From Cyanobium sp. E1_MAG_00006 (GTDB lineage Bacteria; Cyanobacteriota; Cyanobacteriia; PCC-6307; Cyanobiaceae), in NCBI GenBank assembly GCA_027488975.1, contig JAIYAQ010000002.1:38298-102297 (forward strand): a stretch of 64,000 nt of DNA. Direction: 5' to 3'. The position numbers and the translations under genes were made by a program. Numbering within the stretch: position 1 is the first letter of the stretch; every line of letters begins with the position of its first letter. Positions 1 to 10,428 of the stretch are shown here, piece by piece. The notes below the pieces were generated by a model. It was given only the letters and a program-made list of their open reading frames with translations. It was not told the origin of the DNA and made no database searches.

Positions 1-1
1 G

Positions 2-943
2 GGGATAGTGATGCAGGTGGGGATGCATGTTGATTCCATCCATGCCTTGTCGTTAGCGGAGAAGACGTACTTCGTTGATGGACGCTTCTGGTTGGAGTGG
101 CCCAACACCGTGCAGGAGTGGATGCAGCGAGAGGATCTCGATCCCTTGGCTTTGGTTGACTTCAGCAATCAGGTGGAGGACTGGAATTCCAAGGTGATGG
201 CTGATTTGAGCCAGCCGAAGCAGAGGAATGATGGAACCTGGTATCAGAGTTTTCGTTTCTCTAGCAATTTCGATGTGCGAGCGATTGATTTGCGGAAATA
301 TCCCTTTGGCTCCTTGCAATTGCCGATCGTGCTGCAGGTGGTGCCAGCCCATTCCGTGATCGATGGCCAGCCACTATTACTGGTGCCTGAGCGTAATCAA
401 AGGGGGATTATCGGCGAAGATGCCAGCCTTGATGGCTATGTCCTCACCTCTGCCACGTTGGCGCCGGTGGTGCGTACCTATCGCACTGATTATGGTTTGA
501 ACCGTCTGGCAAGGATCAGCCAGGTGCAGTGCTTGCTGAATTACCGCAGCAGTTTTTGGCCAGGCTTCATTGCCTACGTTTTGCCGTTAGCCATCATTCT
601 ACTGGTGGTGTTGATTTCTCCCTACCTCGAATGTTCCCTGGGGGATGTGCGATTGGCTATCCCTTCAACAGCCCTGTTGTCGTTGGTGTTTCTGCAGCAG
701 GGCTATGCGGCTGGTTTGCCGGAAACACCCTATCTGTCCTATCTCGACAAGCTCTATGCGGTGGCCTATTTGATCTGCGTTGGTCTGTTTGTATTGTTTG
801 CCTGGTCGACGAATCGTTATGCGCAGGCGAGCGATGATCAGAAGGCTGCTGTTCAAGCCAGGCTCGATCGGATTGATCAGCGTTTCCAGTTGGTGTCCTT
901 GGGCCTGATTGTGGTGGTGGCTCTTGAGGTTTGGCTCACGTAA
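2..943 (+). CDS. Pentameric ligand-gated ion channel homologue (5' partial)
   Basis: The product resembles prokaryotic Cys-loop-type channels such as GLIC. Numbering from the GTG at 8, residues 4-32 look like the first beta strands of the ligand-binding domain. Residues 92-101 contain the Pro-loop signature (IDLRKYPFGS, compare DFRRYPFDSQ in GLIC). Four membrane segments follow: M1 184-206, M2 212-236, M3 243-268 and M4 292-310. The M2-M3 loop reads LPETPYLSYLDK, like LPKTPYMTY in GLIC. The reading frame is open to the window edge and beta-1 starts almost at once, so the signal peptide and true start probably lie outside the window. The predicted product is a homopentameric plasma-membrane channel. 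Its ligand and ion selectivity cannot be read from the sequence. Confidence 0.8.
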   Translation, partial: GIVMQVGMHVDSIHALSLAEKTYFVDGRFWLEWPNTVQEWMQREDLDPLALVDFSNQVEDWNSKVMADLSQPKQRNDGTWYQSFRFSSNFDVRAIDLRKYPFGSLQLPIVLQVVPAHSVIDGQPLLLVPERNQRGIIGEDASLDGYVLTSATLAPVVRTYRTDYGLNRLARISQVQCLLNYRSSFWPGFIAYVLPLAIILLVVLISPYLECSLGDVRLAIPSTALLSLVFLQQGYAAGLPETPYLSYLDKLYAVAYLICVGLFVLFAWSTNRYAQASDDQKAAVQARLDRIDQRFQLVSLGLIVVVALEVWLT

Positions 944-1055
944 TGACGATTCCCTTGCCCATGCAGCATCTCTTCAATCGCCTTTTCCGCCCCTATGATC
1001 CCAGCGGCGACGCCCAGTGTTGAGTTTGAGAGCTTCCATTCGCCTTGATCCTTGA

Positions 1056-1394
1056 TCAAGGGTGAGCTTCGCCGCCAAGGTTCACGATCACCACACCCGC
1101 TGCAATCAGTGCCACCCCAATCATCTGGGTGGTGCTCAGGAATTGTCGGTAAGCCAGGGCTCCTATCAGCACCACGGCGAGGGTGCCGATACCGCTCCAC
1201 AGGGCGTAGGTGATCCCCAGGGGTATCACCATCACCACTTTTGCGACCAGGGCGATTGCGCAGCCATAGGCCACCAGTAGCAGCACCGTTGGCCAGGGCC
1301 GGGTCAGACCCGCCGACAGCTTCAGCAGGGATGTACCTACGACTTCTGCCGCAATCGCGAGCAGCAGTGTCAGCCAGGCTTGTGAGTCGCTCAT
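1056..1394 (-). CDS. Small multidrug resistance (SMR) family efflux protein
   Basis: This is a 112-residue protein with four hydrophobic helices, the normal size for EmrE-type proton-coupled exporters of cationic compounds. The essential membrane glutamate is Glu17 in the motif AEVVGTSLLKLS, equivalent to Glu14 of EmrE. The motif YALWSGIGT near residues 60-68 and the last helix (IAAGVVIVNL) also match. ATG at 1394 fits the family N-terminus; the frame is open upstream to 1436, but that would add an unusual polar tail. Only one SMR subunit is visible, so a homodimer is likely. It could instead be a guanidinium- or polyamine-type SMR protein. Confidence 0.88.
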   Translation of the reverse strand: MSDSQAWLTLLLAIAAEVVGTSLLKLSAGLTRPWPTVLLLVAYGCAIALVAKVVMVIPLGITYALWSGIGTLAVVLIGALAYRQFLSTTQMIGVALIAAGVVIVNLGGEAHP

Positions 1395-1487
1395 CGTTGT
1401 TGGGTTGTTGCTTTGACTTTTGATCTTCGGTGTCAACCGCTCTGGTTTCCTGGCTAGGAGCCAACTCCGGCTTTCTGGCCAAAGGCC

Positions 1488-3884
<2,397 letters not shown>

Positions 3885-3962
3885 TCATGGGTGCAGTGGT
3901 GTGGCGCCCCTGCTTGTGTTAGCGGAGTCGCTGTTTAATACAACCATTACCCCTCTGCAGTG

Positions 3963-4348
3963 ATGACCCTTGATCATCTCAGCTTCGGCACCCAAGACCT
4001 GGAGGCCACACGGCACTTCTACGAAGCAAAACTCGGCTTTTCTTTGCTCATTCTGGAGCAGCTGTTGATGGCCGAGGGTGGGCGGGTGGAGCACATGTTT
4101 ATCGACTGCGGCGGTAGCAACGCCAGAACAACCGCGTGGAAGCGGGGCCATTGCTCGATCTCAACCCCTATGCCTCATTCTTTTTCGACGATCCGGTGAA
4201 TGGACTGCGCCTGGAGGACACTACCCATTGGCGTCAACTCACCGCGGCAGATCGGGATCCTCGCCAGCGCAGCATCCCCGCCAGCCTTGAGCTGTTTGAA
4301 TCTGCCTCGATCAGTGCTGGGCCGAGCCCAGAGCCACAACCTCATTGA
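3963..4348 (+). pseudogene. Degenerate VOC/glyoxalase-fold gene, paralogue of the gene at 9836-10390
   Basis: The first ~155 bases encode MTLDHLSFGTQDLEATRHFY and continue to a CGG motif near 4115. This matches the N-terminus of the intact VOC protein at 9836-10390. The C-terminal part (SFFFDDPVNGLRLE, IPASLELFE) is found in a different frame from about 4136. The middle of the domain, roughly 40 residues including the WKNVPGVP region, is missing, and the join shifts frame. A full VOC fold therefore cannot be made. GTG at 3960 or ATG at 3963 would have been the start. Nucleotide similarity to the intact copy is only moderate, so this is an old duplication. Confidence 0.82.
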
Positions 4349-5177
4349 GGCGACGGATGATCACCCGCTTGGCGCCTGAGGCGTCGGTTCGCACTAGGTC
4401 GTCGAAGCGGTGATCGAGCAGGATGTCACGCAGGCTGTAGAGGTGTGTCTGCATCAGGCTTGCGCCGGTGGTTTCATCCGTGCCCTCCACCAGCGGCATC
4501 AAGACAGCATGGCGCCGCTGCAACTCTTCCAAACCCAGCCGTCTGATCGGGCTGCGCTCGTTAAGGGGATGGCTAAGGGTGGCCGTCTGGCTCAACTGTG
4601 GCGTCGAACCATTCAGCAGTTCAAGGGGAACCACCCGCCTCTGCCAGAGGCCTGGTTCTGTCTCGTGGTCCATGATCAGCGACAGGCTGTAGTGCACCTG
4701 CAGCCATTGGCTGCGGTCGCTGGTGACAAAACGGCAGAATAAATGGCCATCGTTCAGGTTGCTCAGGCAAAGGTACCTGCTGAACACCAGCGGCGATTCA
4801 TTACCGCTGAAGCGAGCAAACACAACCGCGGTCAAAAAGGAGAGAGTGATCAGTCCCACGATCAGGTCGATCATGCCAACCGCGTAAGTGAATAGCGACC
4901 CCGGGGTGATGCCATTGAACGCATTTGCGAAGAATGATTCCACCGCAAAGGCCAGCGCGATTGGCATGCCGCTCGGCGGAGTGCCCATCAGGCTCCTGTG
5001 ATCGGTTTGGAGCACCAGGGCGAACAGCAACACCTCGAGCAGATAGATCAAGGCCATCGCGATCACAAAGACCGGCCAAGGCATCCGAATCAGCATCGCC
5101 AATGGCTGGCGCCATAACTCAAGCCATGGCGTGTGTTGATGGTCTTGAACAATCCTGCGCTGCCACACATCAAACAT
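4311..5177 (-). CDS. KirBac-fold (inward-rectifier-like) channel with a non-canonical filter
   Basis: This 288-residue protein aligns along its length with KirBac channels. It has a slide helix (WLELWRQPLAML, about 18-29), an outer helix (34-56), a pore region (76-93), an inner helix (97-121, ending VVFARF as in KirBac), then the cytoplasmic beta domain with LVEGTDETTGASLMQTH (229-245). The filter TVGYGD of KirBac is replaced, in a gapless alignment, by A84-N85-A86-F87-N88-G89. Potassium selectivity is therefore unlikely. A sodium or non-selective channel, or a non-conducting relative, are the options. Its 3' end overlaps the VOC pseudogene end. The fold call is firm; the conducted ion is unknown. 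Confidence 0.85.
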   Translation of the reverse strand: MFDVWQRRIVQDHQHTPWLELWRQPLAMLIRMPWPVFVIAMALIYLLEVLLFALVLQTDHRSLMGTPPSGMPIALAFAVESFFANAFNGITPGSLFTYAVGMIDLIVGLITLSFLTAVVFARFSGNESPLVFSRYLCLSNLNDGHLFCRFVTSDRSQWLQVHYSLSLIMDHETEPGLWQRRVVPLELLNGSTPQLSQTATLSHPLNERSPIRRLGLEELQRRHAVLMPLVEGTDETTGASLMQTHLYSLRDILLDHRFDDLVRTDASGAKRVIIRRLNEVVALGSAQH

Positions 5178-5222
5178 GCCGAGCTCGGTTTGTCACTCTC
5201 CCCTTCAAGCTAGATAAAACGC

Positions 5223-5786
5223 ATGGCCCTGCCCAGCACATGGGTTCATATTTTGGCCACTAGACCCCACGGTGATGCTGTGCTGACCTATCCCCATGCC
5301 GCTTGGCGCGGGCAGCTCTGGACCGCATCGGCCTACGTGGGGGCGGTGGTGGCGGTGAATGTGGGCTTCAGCCGATCCCCCGATCTCGACTGGCTCTGGT
5401 CGCTCTTGGTGGGGGGCGTGTTGGTGTTGCGTGATGCTGCCCAGCGCCACTGGGGTCATGGTGTGCTGGGGCTGATGCTGCTGGCGGCGGGTGTTTCCTA
5501 TCGAGTCGGCAACCCGGCCGTTGCCCTTGCCAGCGCTACGGCTTTCCTGATTGGGGAGACCGTTGACTGGGTGGTCTTCACCACCACCCATCGCCCATTT
5601 GCGGATCGGGTTTGGCGATCCGTGCTGGCTAGCGCCCCCGTGGACACGGCGGTGTTCCTGCACCTGGCGCAGATCTGGAGTTGGCCGCTCTTCTCGGTCG
5701 GGGTGTTCAGCAAGGTGGCTGTTGGAGGCGCTATTGCCCTGGCCCTGCGGCGTGGGGCTCACCACACGACACCGCCTTTGTCGTGA
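5223..5786 (+). CDS. VUT-family (YhhQ-like) membrane transporter
   Basis: This 187-residue protein has about five or six membrane helices. Segments such as ASATAFLIGETVDWVVFTTT and FADRVWRSVLASAPVDTAVF match the helix pair that marks the VUT / YhhQ family, whose studied members import queuosine precursors (preQ0, preQ1). The substrate here is not shown by the sequence, and no queuosine gene is in the window. It lies 31 bases before the TMEM175-like gene on the same strand and diverges from the Kir-like gene, with 45 bases between the two starts. Confidence 0.7.
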   Translation: MALPSTWVHILATRPHGDAVLTYPHAAWRGQLWTASAYVGAVVAVNVGFSRSPDLDWLWSLLVGGVLVLRDAAQRHWGHGVLGLMLLAAGVSYRVGNPAVALASATAFLIGETVDWVVFTTTHRPFADRVWRSVLASAPVDTAVFLHLAQIWSWPLFSVGVFSKVAVGGAIALALRRGAHHTTPPLS

Positions 5787-5817
5787 CCAACAACCCTGGC
5801 CCCACTGCCTGACGACG

Positions 5818-6474
5818 ATGCCTGAACCCCTCCCCACCTCCAGACGCTCATCAAGGGCGAGCCTGATGCGATCAAGCACGGTATTGCCGCTGTTTGATTC
5901 CGTGTTTGGGGTGGCCTTCACGCTGTTGGCCTTCTCCGTTCCCGACAACGTAATGAGCAGCATGGATCTTGGCCGACTGGGGCTTTCCATCGCCATTTAT
6001 GTGCTCAGTGGCATTGCCGTATTGCTGTATTGGTTCAAGCTGCGCCGGCTGCTAGAGCTGGCACGGCTGTTGCTCCTGCCGCAGCTTCTGTTGGGCCTGA
6101 TCAGCCTGCTCATGATCGTTCTGCTGCCGAAGCTGGTGCAGCTGGTGGTTTTGCACGGCAGCGGTACTGGCGACTTCCAGAACTGGACCACCGCCCAGAT
6201 CGTCAACACAATTTTTTTGGCGGCATTAATTCTGTTTGATGGCCTTTGCTTGTTGTTTGCGGCCTCGTTGTTGGCTCATCCACATGTTCGCCACGCGGAG
6301 CAAGTGCGCATCCGTCATGCCCTCAGGATTCAGGGTTGGGGTGCCTTCGCGTTGCTGTTGCTTGGTGCACTGGAACTGGGGTTGATGTGGTTCAACACTG
6401 AATATGTGCTGCTTGTGCCATTGATTTTGATCGCCGAGGAATGGCTCACAGCTCGCCGCTTTGCCCGCCTGTGA
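5818..6474 (+). CDS. TMEM175/DUF1211-like six-helix membrane protein
   Basis: This 218-residue protein has six predicted membrane helices. The first (LPLFDSVFGVAFTLLAFSVP, about 22-41) resembles the TMEM175 signature helix, usually FSDGVFAIAITLLVL followed by P. Bacterial TMEM175 proteins are potassium-permeable channels in which this helix lines the pore. Here the order FSD is changed to FDS at residues 26-28, so family membership is plausible but not certain. The start is ATG 5818; a longer open frame upstream overlaps the VUT gene and is not used. No other function is suggested by the sequence. Confidence 0.6.
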   Translation: MPEPLPTSRRSSRASLMRSSTVLPLFDSVFGVAFTLLAFSVPDNVMSSMDLGRLGLSIAIYVLSGIAVLLYWFKLRRLLELARLLLLPQLLLGLISLLMIVLLPKLVQLVVLHGSGTGDFQNWTTAQIVNTIFLAALILFDGLCLLFAASLLAHPHVRHAEQVRIRHALRIQGWGAFALLLLGALELGLMWFNTEYVLLVPLILIAEEWLTARRFARL

Positions 6475-6524
6475 TGGGTTGATCTCACCTCTGGGCCTCG
6501 GTCCTTTGACGGGACTCGAGCATT

Positions 6525-6960
6525 AAACGCACCAGGCAGACAGCCGACCAGATCATCCGCGAGCTCTAGCCGAAGGCTTCTGCGAAGCAGTGAACGGCCG
6601 AGCAGCTGATCGCCCAGGGCAAGACCGTCGCCGACGTCTGCCGCGTGATCGAGGTGAGGCACCTTACCTACCACCGCTGGAGACAGCAATACGGGGGGTG
6701 CCGGCCGAGGAGGCCCGTTGACTGACACAGCTGGAGAAGGAAATCGCCCAGGCCCTACGGGTCTGGTGCGAGGTCAGCGATACCACCAGCACGGCCTACA
6801 TCGAGCCTGGATCCCCGTGGGAGAACGGCTTTGCCGAGTCCTTCAACGGGAGGCACCGAGACGAGTTCCTCAATGCCGAGCAGTTGAGGAACTCGTTGAT
6901 GCAACGGGGTACAGCCTCGGTCGCCTGTGGCGCCGTCAATCTGCACCTGGTGACGATCTT
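6525..6960 (+). mobile_element. Degenerate IS3-family transposase remnant
   Basis: The stretch 6525-6700 encodes, with stop codons and frame changes, an IS3-type orfA N-terminus (TADQIIREL, then IAQGKTVADVCRVIEV and YHRWRQQYGG). From about 6755 it jumps to the C-terminal end of orfB (AYIEPGSPWENGFAESFNG, RDEFLNAEQL), which carries the last part of the DDE domain. Most of orfB is deleted, so no transposase can be made. No clear terminal inverted repeats were found. The remaining sequence up to 7077 shows no gene. Confidence 0.85.
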
Positions 6961-7077
6961 GAAGGATATCGCAAGACAGTCACGTGGATCATGTTATGAC
7001 TCTCATAGGCCTGCCACGGTCGAGCAGCTGTAGATCTGTCGGAGAGAGTTCGGATCTACCCTGCAAACACCATCACC

Positions 7078-7224
7078 ATGACGACCCGCGTGCAGCACAA
7101 CATGGAGCCACTGTTGGCCGACATCCCGCCGGGATGGGGAGGAAGCCTGGAATTCAAAAGTGATGAGCAGGGGCCAATCCGAGAGACTCCGATGCTGCAT
7201 CTGGTCGTGGTTACAGAGTCATGA
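7078..7224 (+). CDS. Small uncharacterised ORF (48 aa) overlapping the next gene
   Basis: A 48-residue frame starts at ATG 7078 (MTTRVQHNMEPLL) and ends in a TGA that overlaps the ATG of the following oxidoreductase (ATGA). That arrangement is typical of translational coupling. No family is recognised, there is no membrane segment, and no convincing ribosome binding site is seen. It lies just after the IS3 remnant, so it may equally be the tail of a gene whose front was lost. It could also be non-coding leader sequence. Confidence 0.3.
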   Translation: MTTRVQHNMEPLLADIPPGWGGSLEFKSDEQGPIRETPMLHLVVVTES

Positions 7225-8273
7225 TCCGACTGATTGGTGATTCGAGACCACTGAGGATCGGCCTGGCAGGGGTGGGACGCTTCGGGCAGCTGCATGCCAA
7301 TGTGCTCGCCAGCCTGCCAGGGGTTGAGCTGACCGCCCTGGCCGATCCCGACGCTGCGTGCTTAGCGCAGGTAGCCGATCGCTATAGCGTGGCGGTTCGC
7401 CACGGTGATGCCCAGGCCCTGATTGAGGACGACAGTCTTGATGCCGTCATCTTGGCCACACCGGATGAGCAGCACGGCTCTCAGGCTCGGGCGGCTCTTG
7501 CCAGGGGGCGCCACCTGTTTGTGGAAAAACCGCTGGCGGCCAGCTGGCAGGAGGCCCAGGAGCTGCAGCGTCTGGCCGCAGAGGCCGGCGTGATCCTGCA
7601 GGCGGGATTCATCCTCCGTTACGAGGCCTCCCACCGCTGGCTGCACCAGCAGATCGCTGGCCAGCAATTCGGAGATCTCGTTTCGATCCGCTGCCAGCGC
7701 AATTGCAGCCGCTCCTCCTTCTCGGCCATTGCGGATCGGATCCACGCAGTGCATCGCACGTTGATCCATGACATCGATCTGCTGCTCTGGCTGAGTGGGA
7801 GCCGGGTGACTTCTGTCATGGCGCTCGAATATCGCCAGGGCAATCACCTATCGCCCCAGGGATGCTTTGCTCTGCTGCGACTAGCCAATGGCTGCGTAGG
7901 GCAGTTGGAAAGCAGCTGGACCGTGCCGGCCCAGGCGCCCGCCAATGTGCTGAGTGAGCACTGGCAGGGTTGCATCGACGCGGAACTGGCTGTGGTGGGC
8001 ACGGCTCGGACAGCCAGGCTGCAGGGCCTGCAAACCCCCCTGCAGATCTGGAGTGACACCGACTTGCAGCGCCCGGATACGGCGTTGTGGCCAGAACTCG
8101 ATGGGCGCGTGTTCGGTGCCCTGCGGGATCAATTGGCTGATTTCACCACCAGCGTGTGCAAGGCAAGCCCTTCTCCTATCGCCGATCTAAATGACGCTGT
8201 AGAAGCCCTGCGTATCGCGGAAGCGATCATCGAAGCGTCTCGGCTGGGCTCGCCGGTGAGCCTCGTTTGCTAG
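7221..8273 (+). CDS. Gfo/Idh/MocA-family NAD(P)-dependent oxidoreductase
   Basis: This 350-residue enzyme has an N-terminal Rossmann domain (GLAGVGRFGQLHANVL, about 13-28) and the family motif EKPL near residue 100, whose lysine takes part in catalysis. A C-terminal sugar-binding domain follows, with HDIDLLLW near 180. Members oxidise or reduce hydroxyl groups on sugars or cyclitols such as myo-inositol or UDP-sugars. The substrate cannot be told from the sequence and no sugar pathway surrounds it. Its 3' end overlaps the convergent YeeE/YedE gene by 47 bases. Confidence 0.88.
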   Translation: MIRLIGDSRPLRIGLAGVGRFGQLHANVLASLPGVELTALADPDAACLAQVADRYSVAVRHGDAQALIEDDSLDAVILATPDEQHGSQARAALARGRHLFVEKPLAASWQEAQELQRLAAEAGVILQAGFILRYEASHRWLHQQIAGQQFGDLVSIRCQRNCSRSSFSAIADRIHAVHRTLIHDIDLLLWLSGSRVTSVMALEYRQGNHLSPQGCFALLRLANGCVGQLESSWTVPAQAPANVLSEHWQGCIDAELAVVGTARTARLQGLQTPLQIWSDTDLQRPDTALWPELDGRVFGALRDQLADFTTSVCKASPSPIADLNDAVEALRIAEAIIEASRLGSPVSLVC

Positions 8274-9186
8274 CAGCGGCGATCTCCAGGGGCAGCAGGA
8301 TTCCGGCACTCATCGCCGTCAGGCCAACGGCAGCATGAAGTGATCCCACCGGCAGAAAGCGGAAGAGATACCCATCATTGGCCCCCATTCCCCAGACCGT
8401 ACCAAGGCCCATAAGGGTTCCCCACAGCAACAGCGGTAGATCTGCCTTCACCACCCTCTTCGGTTGAACCAACCTGCGCCAGCGATGCATGATCACCATG
8501 CCCAATGGCAGTAGCAGGGCGCAGGCGGCGGAAACAGGAACTCCCTCACCATGGAGAGCCCTGCCCAGATATGTAGCGAGGCGAGAGGGGGCCCAAGGCC
8601 AGTCGCTGTGGTGCAGTAACCCCGTCAGCACCCCAGTGATAAGCATCACCCCCCAGGCTCGGCCGCCGCGCAGGCCATGCAGGGCCGGATTGGGGCGGAA
8701 CTCCTGTCGCCGTCGCATGGCCAGAAGGCTGAGCAGCAACAGCAGGCCTGCCAGAGCCAATACCACCACGACAACCTCACCAGGCCTCTGGACATGGGAC
8801 GGTAAGGGGGGGACTTTCAGCAGCGCAAAGCCCAGGATCCACCCCGCCACGGTGTATAAACGGCGCCAATGGCCGCGGCAGAGTTCGTTGAGGGTGCCAA
8901 TGAAGCAACCTCCGTTGGCTCGGGCCGCGATTCCGAACACCAGCCCACCGAGCACAACGGCGATGGAGGGTGTGTAGATGGGCCGTGTTTCACCCCCGCC
9001 TACTACGGCCAGCAGTTGCAGGCTTAGGGCGATGGCCAAACTGATGGCCAGCACGCAGCGGGCGGGCGAGAGGTCGCCCGTGCGAGTGCTGAGCACGGAT
9101 CGCACCATGCAGAACTGACTCAGGGCCAGGGCCATCCCCACCAAAACAATGGCGGCCATGGCCAGCAGGGTGGAGGAATCGAACAT
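8227..9186 (-). CDS. YeeE/YedE (DUF395) family permease
   Basis: This 319-residue protein has about nine helices. It carries the repeated half-channel motifs of the YeeE/YedE family: SQFCMVRS near residue 22, GGCFIGTL near 90 and GMGANDGYL near 280. Characterised YeeE (TsuA) imports thiosulfate through a file of conserved cysteines. Here the first two motifs keep Cys but the third has Asn-Asp instead, as in YedE-type relatives, so thiosulfate transport is not assured. ATG 9186 is preferred over an upstream in-frame start at 9219. It converges with the oxidoreductase gene. Confidence 0.82.
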   Translation of the reverse strand: MFDSSTLLAMAAIVLVGMALALSQFCMVRSVLSTRTGDLSPARCVLAISLAIALSLQLLAVVGGGETRPIYTPSIAVVLGGLVFGIAARANGGCFIGTLNELCRGHWRRLYTVAGWILGFALLKVPPLPSHVQRPGEVVVVVLALAGLLLLLSLLAMRRRQEFRPNPALHGLRGGRAWGVMLITGVLTGLLHHSDWPWAPSRLATYLGRALHGEGVPVSAACALLLPLGMVIMHRWRRLVQPKRVVKADLPLLLWGTLMGLGTVWGMGANDGYLFRFLPVGSLHAAVGLTAMSAGILLPLEIAAASKRGSPASPAETLR

Positions 9187-9339
9187 GGTTGAAGTGGGAC
9201 AGGCTCCAGCCCAACGCATTAGCCACGATTGTTTCCAGGCCGGCTGCCATCATCTGGGAGAGTCCTGGCAACTATCGTCGTCTGGCAGTGCGGCGGACGG
9301 CTGGATTGGCCGCAGAGTCCTTAGGTGTGAGTTCTAGCA

Positions 9340-9885
9340 ATGGCCGTCCGCCCTGTTCTGCGCCTTGGTGATCCCCGCCTGCGCTTACGCAGTGCCGAGC
9401 TTGAGGCAGCTGATTTTGGCAGCACCAGGCTGATGGCTCTCGTTGACGATCTGCGCGACACCATGGCCGCCTGTAACGGTGCGGGCCTGGCGGCTCCCCA
9501 GATCGACGTCCCCCTGCGGGTGGTGCTTTACGGGATCGATTCCAATCCCCGCTACCCGGATGCTCCGCCCATTCCGGAAACGCTGCTTGTCAATCCCGTG
9601 ATCACCCCCATCGGTGTGGAGTTCGAGATGGGCTGGGAAGGCTGTTTGAGCGTGCCTGGCCTGCGGGGTCAGGTACGGCGATGGCAACATATTCGGATCG
9701 CCTGGCGCACAGTCGACGGTGAACCGCAGGAGCAAATTCTGAGCGGCTTTCATGCGCGGGTGGTGCAGCACGAATGCGATCACCTCGATGGTGTGCTTTT
9801 CCCCGATCGACTTAGCGATCCGAGTGCTTTTGGCTTCATTCCAGAGCTGCAGGCGGCTGGACTGATTCCTGCCGTTTCGGGTTGA
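9340..9885 (+). CDS. def: Peptide deformylase
   Basis: This enzyme removes the formyl group from the initiator methionine of new proteins. The 181-residue protein has all three family motifs in order: GAGLAAPQ (47-54), EGCLSVPG (100-107) and QHECDHLDG (143-151). Metal ligands are Cys102, His144 and His148, and Glu145 is the general base. ATG 9340 fits the usual N-terminus. The 3' end overlaps the convergent VOC gene by 50 bases. Confidence 0.97.
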   Translation: MAVRPVLRLGDPRLRLRSAELEAADFGSTRLMALVDDLRDTMAACNGAGLAAPQIDVPLRVVLYGIDSNPRYPDAPPIPETLLVNPVITPIGVEFEMGWEGCLSVPGLRGQVRRWQHIRIAWRTVDGEPQEQILSGFHARVVQHECDHLDGVLFPDRLSDPSAFGFIPELQAAGLIPAVSG

Positions 9886-10390
9886 GCGGCAGGGCGGCGT
9901 TTTCAAACAGGTCAAGACTGGCTGGGAATTGCCGCTGATCTGGGTCGCGATCCTTTGCCACAGGTAGTCGCAGTCTGGTGGTGTACTCAAGCCGAAGTCC
10001 GTTGACCGGATCGTCAAAAAAGAAGGAGCTGTAAGGGTCGAGATCGAGCAGCTCCCCCACAAGCACCTCAGCGTTGATCAGTTCAAGCCGACGCTGTTCA
10101 AGGGCTTCCGGGGTGGTGCACCGCAACGCGAAGTGGAAGGTGCCGCTGGGAACGCCGAGACCACGGTTGATGCTGCAGTCGTAGTTGGCAGGCACGCCAG
10201 GAACGTTCTTCCATTGCATGAAGGCAAGCGCACAGCCACCGCCGCAGTCAAAGAAAATATGCTCAACAGTGCCACTCTCCTCCATGAGCATGCGCTCATG
10301 AATCAACACGGGAAATCCGAGTTTCTCGGCGTAAAAGGTGCGTGTTGCGGCGATGTCTTGGGTGCCAAAGCTCAGGTGGTCAATGGTCAT
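9836..10390 (-). CDS. VOC (glyoxalase/dioxygenase fold) protein
   Basis: This 184-residue protein begins MTIDHLSFGTQDIAATRTFY, the first beta-alpha-beta unit of the vicinal oxygen chelate fold. Candidate metal ligands include His5, Glu47 in TVEHIFFDCGGG, and a glutamate in VNGLRLEYT. Family members include glyoxalases, extradiol dioxygenases and fosfomycin-type thiol transferases; the sequence does not say which applies. It has a broken paralogue at 3963-4348, in the opposite orientation. Divergent flanks give no operon clue. Confidence 0.8.
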   Translation of the reverse strand: MTIDHLSFGTQDIAATRTFYAEKLGFPVLIHERMLMEESGTVEHIFFDCGGGCALAFMQWKNVPGVPANYDCSINRGLGVPSGTFHFALRCTTPEALEQRRLELINAEVLVGELLDLDPYSSFFFDDPVNGLRLEYTTRLRLPVAKDRDPDQRQFPASLDLFENAALPLNPKRQESVQPPAALE

Positions 10391-10428
10391 AACGACATGA
10401 TCGGGTGACAGGTTGGATGGGGATAGGC

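Noticed and set aside
877..1050. Protein-like minus-strand frame ending near 877 (segment GVAAGIIGAEKAIEEML)
   Set aside because: It overlaps the end of the channel gene antisense, has no good start, and continues in another frame past the SMR gene stop. Composition alone is not enough to call a gene.
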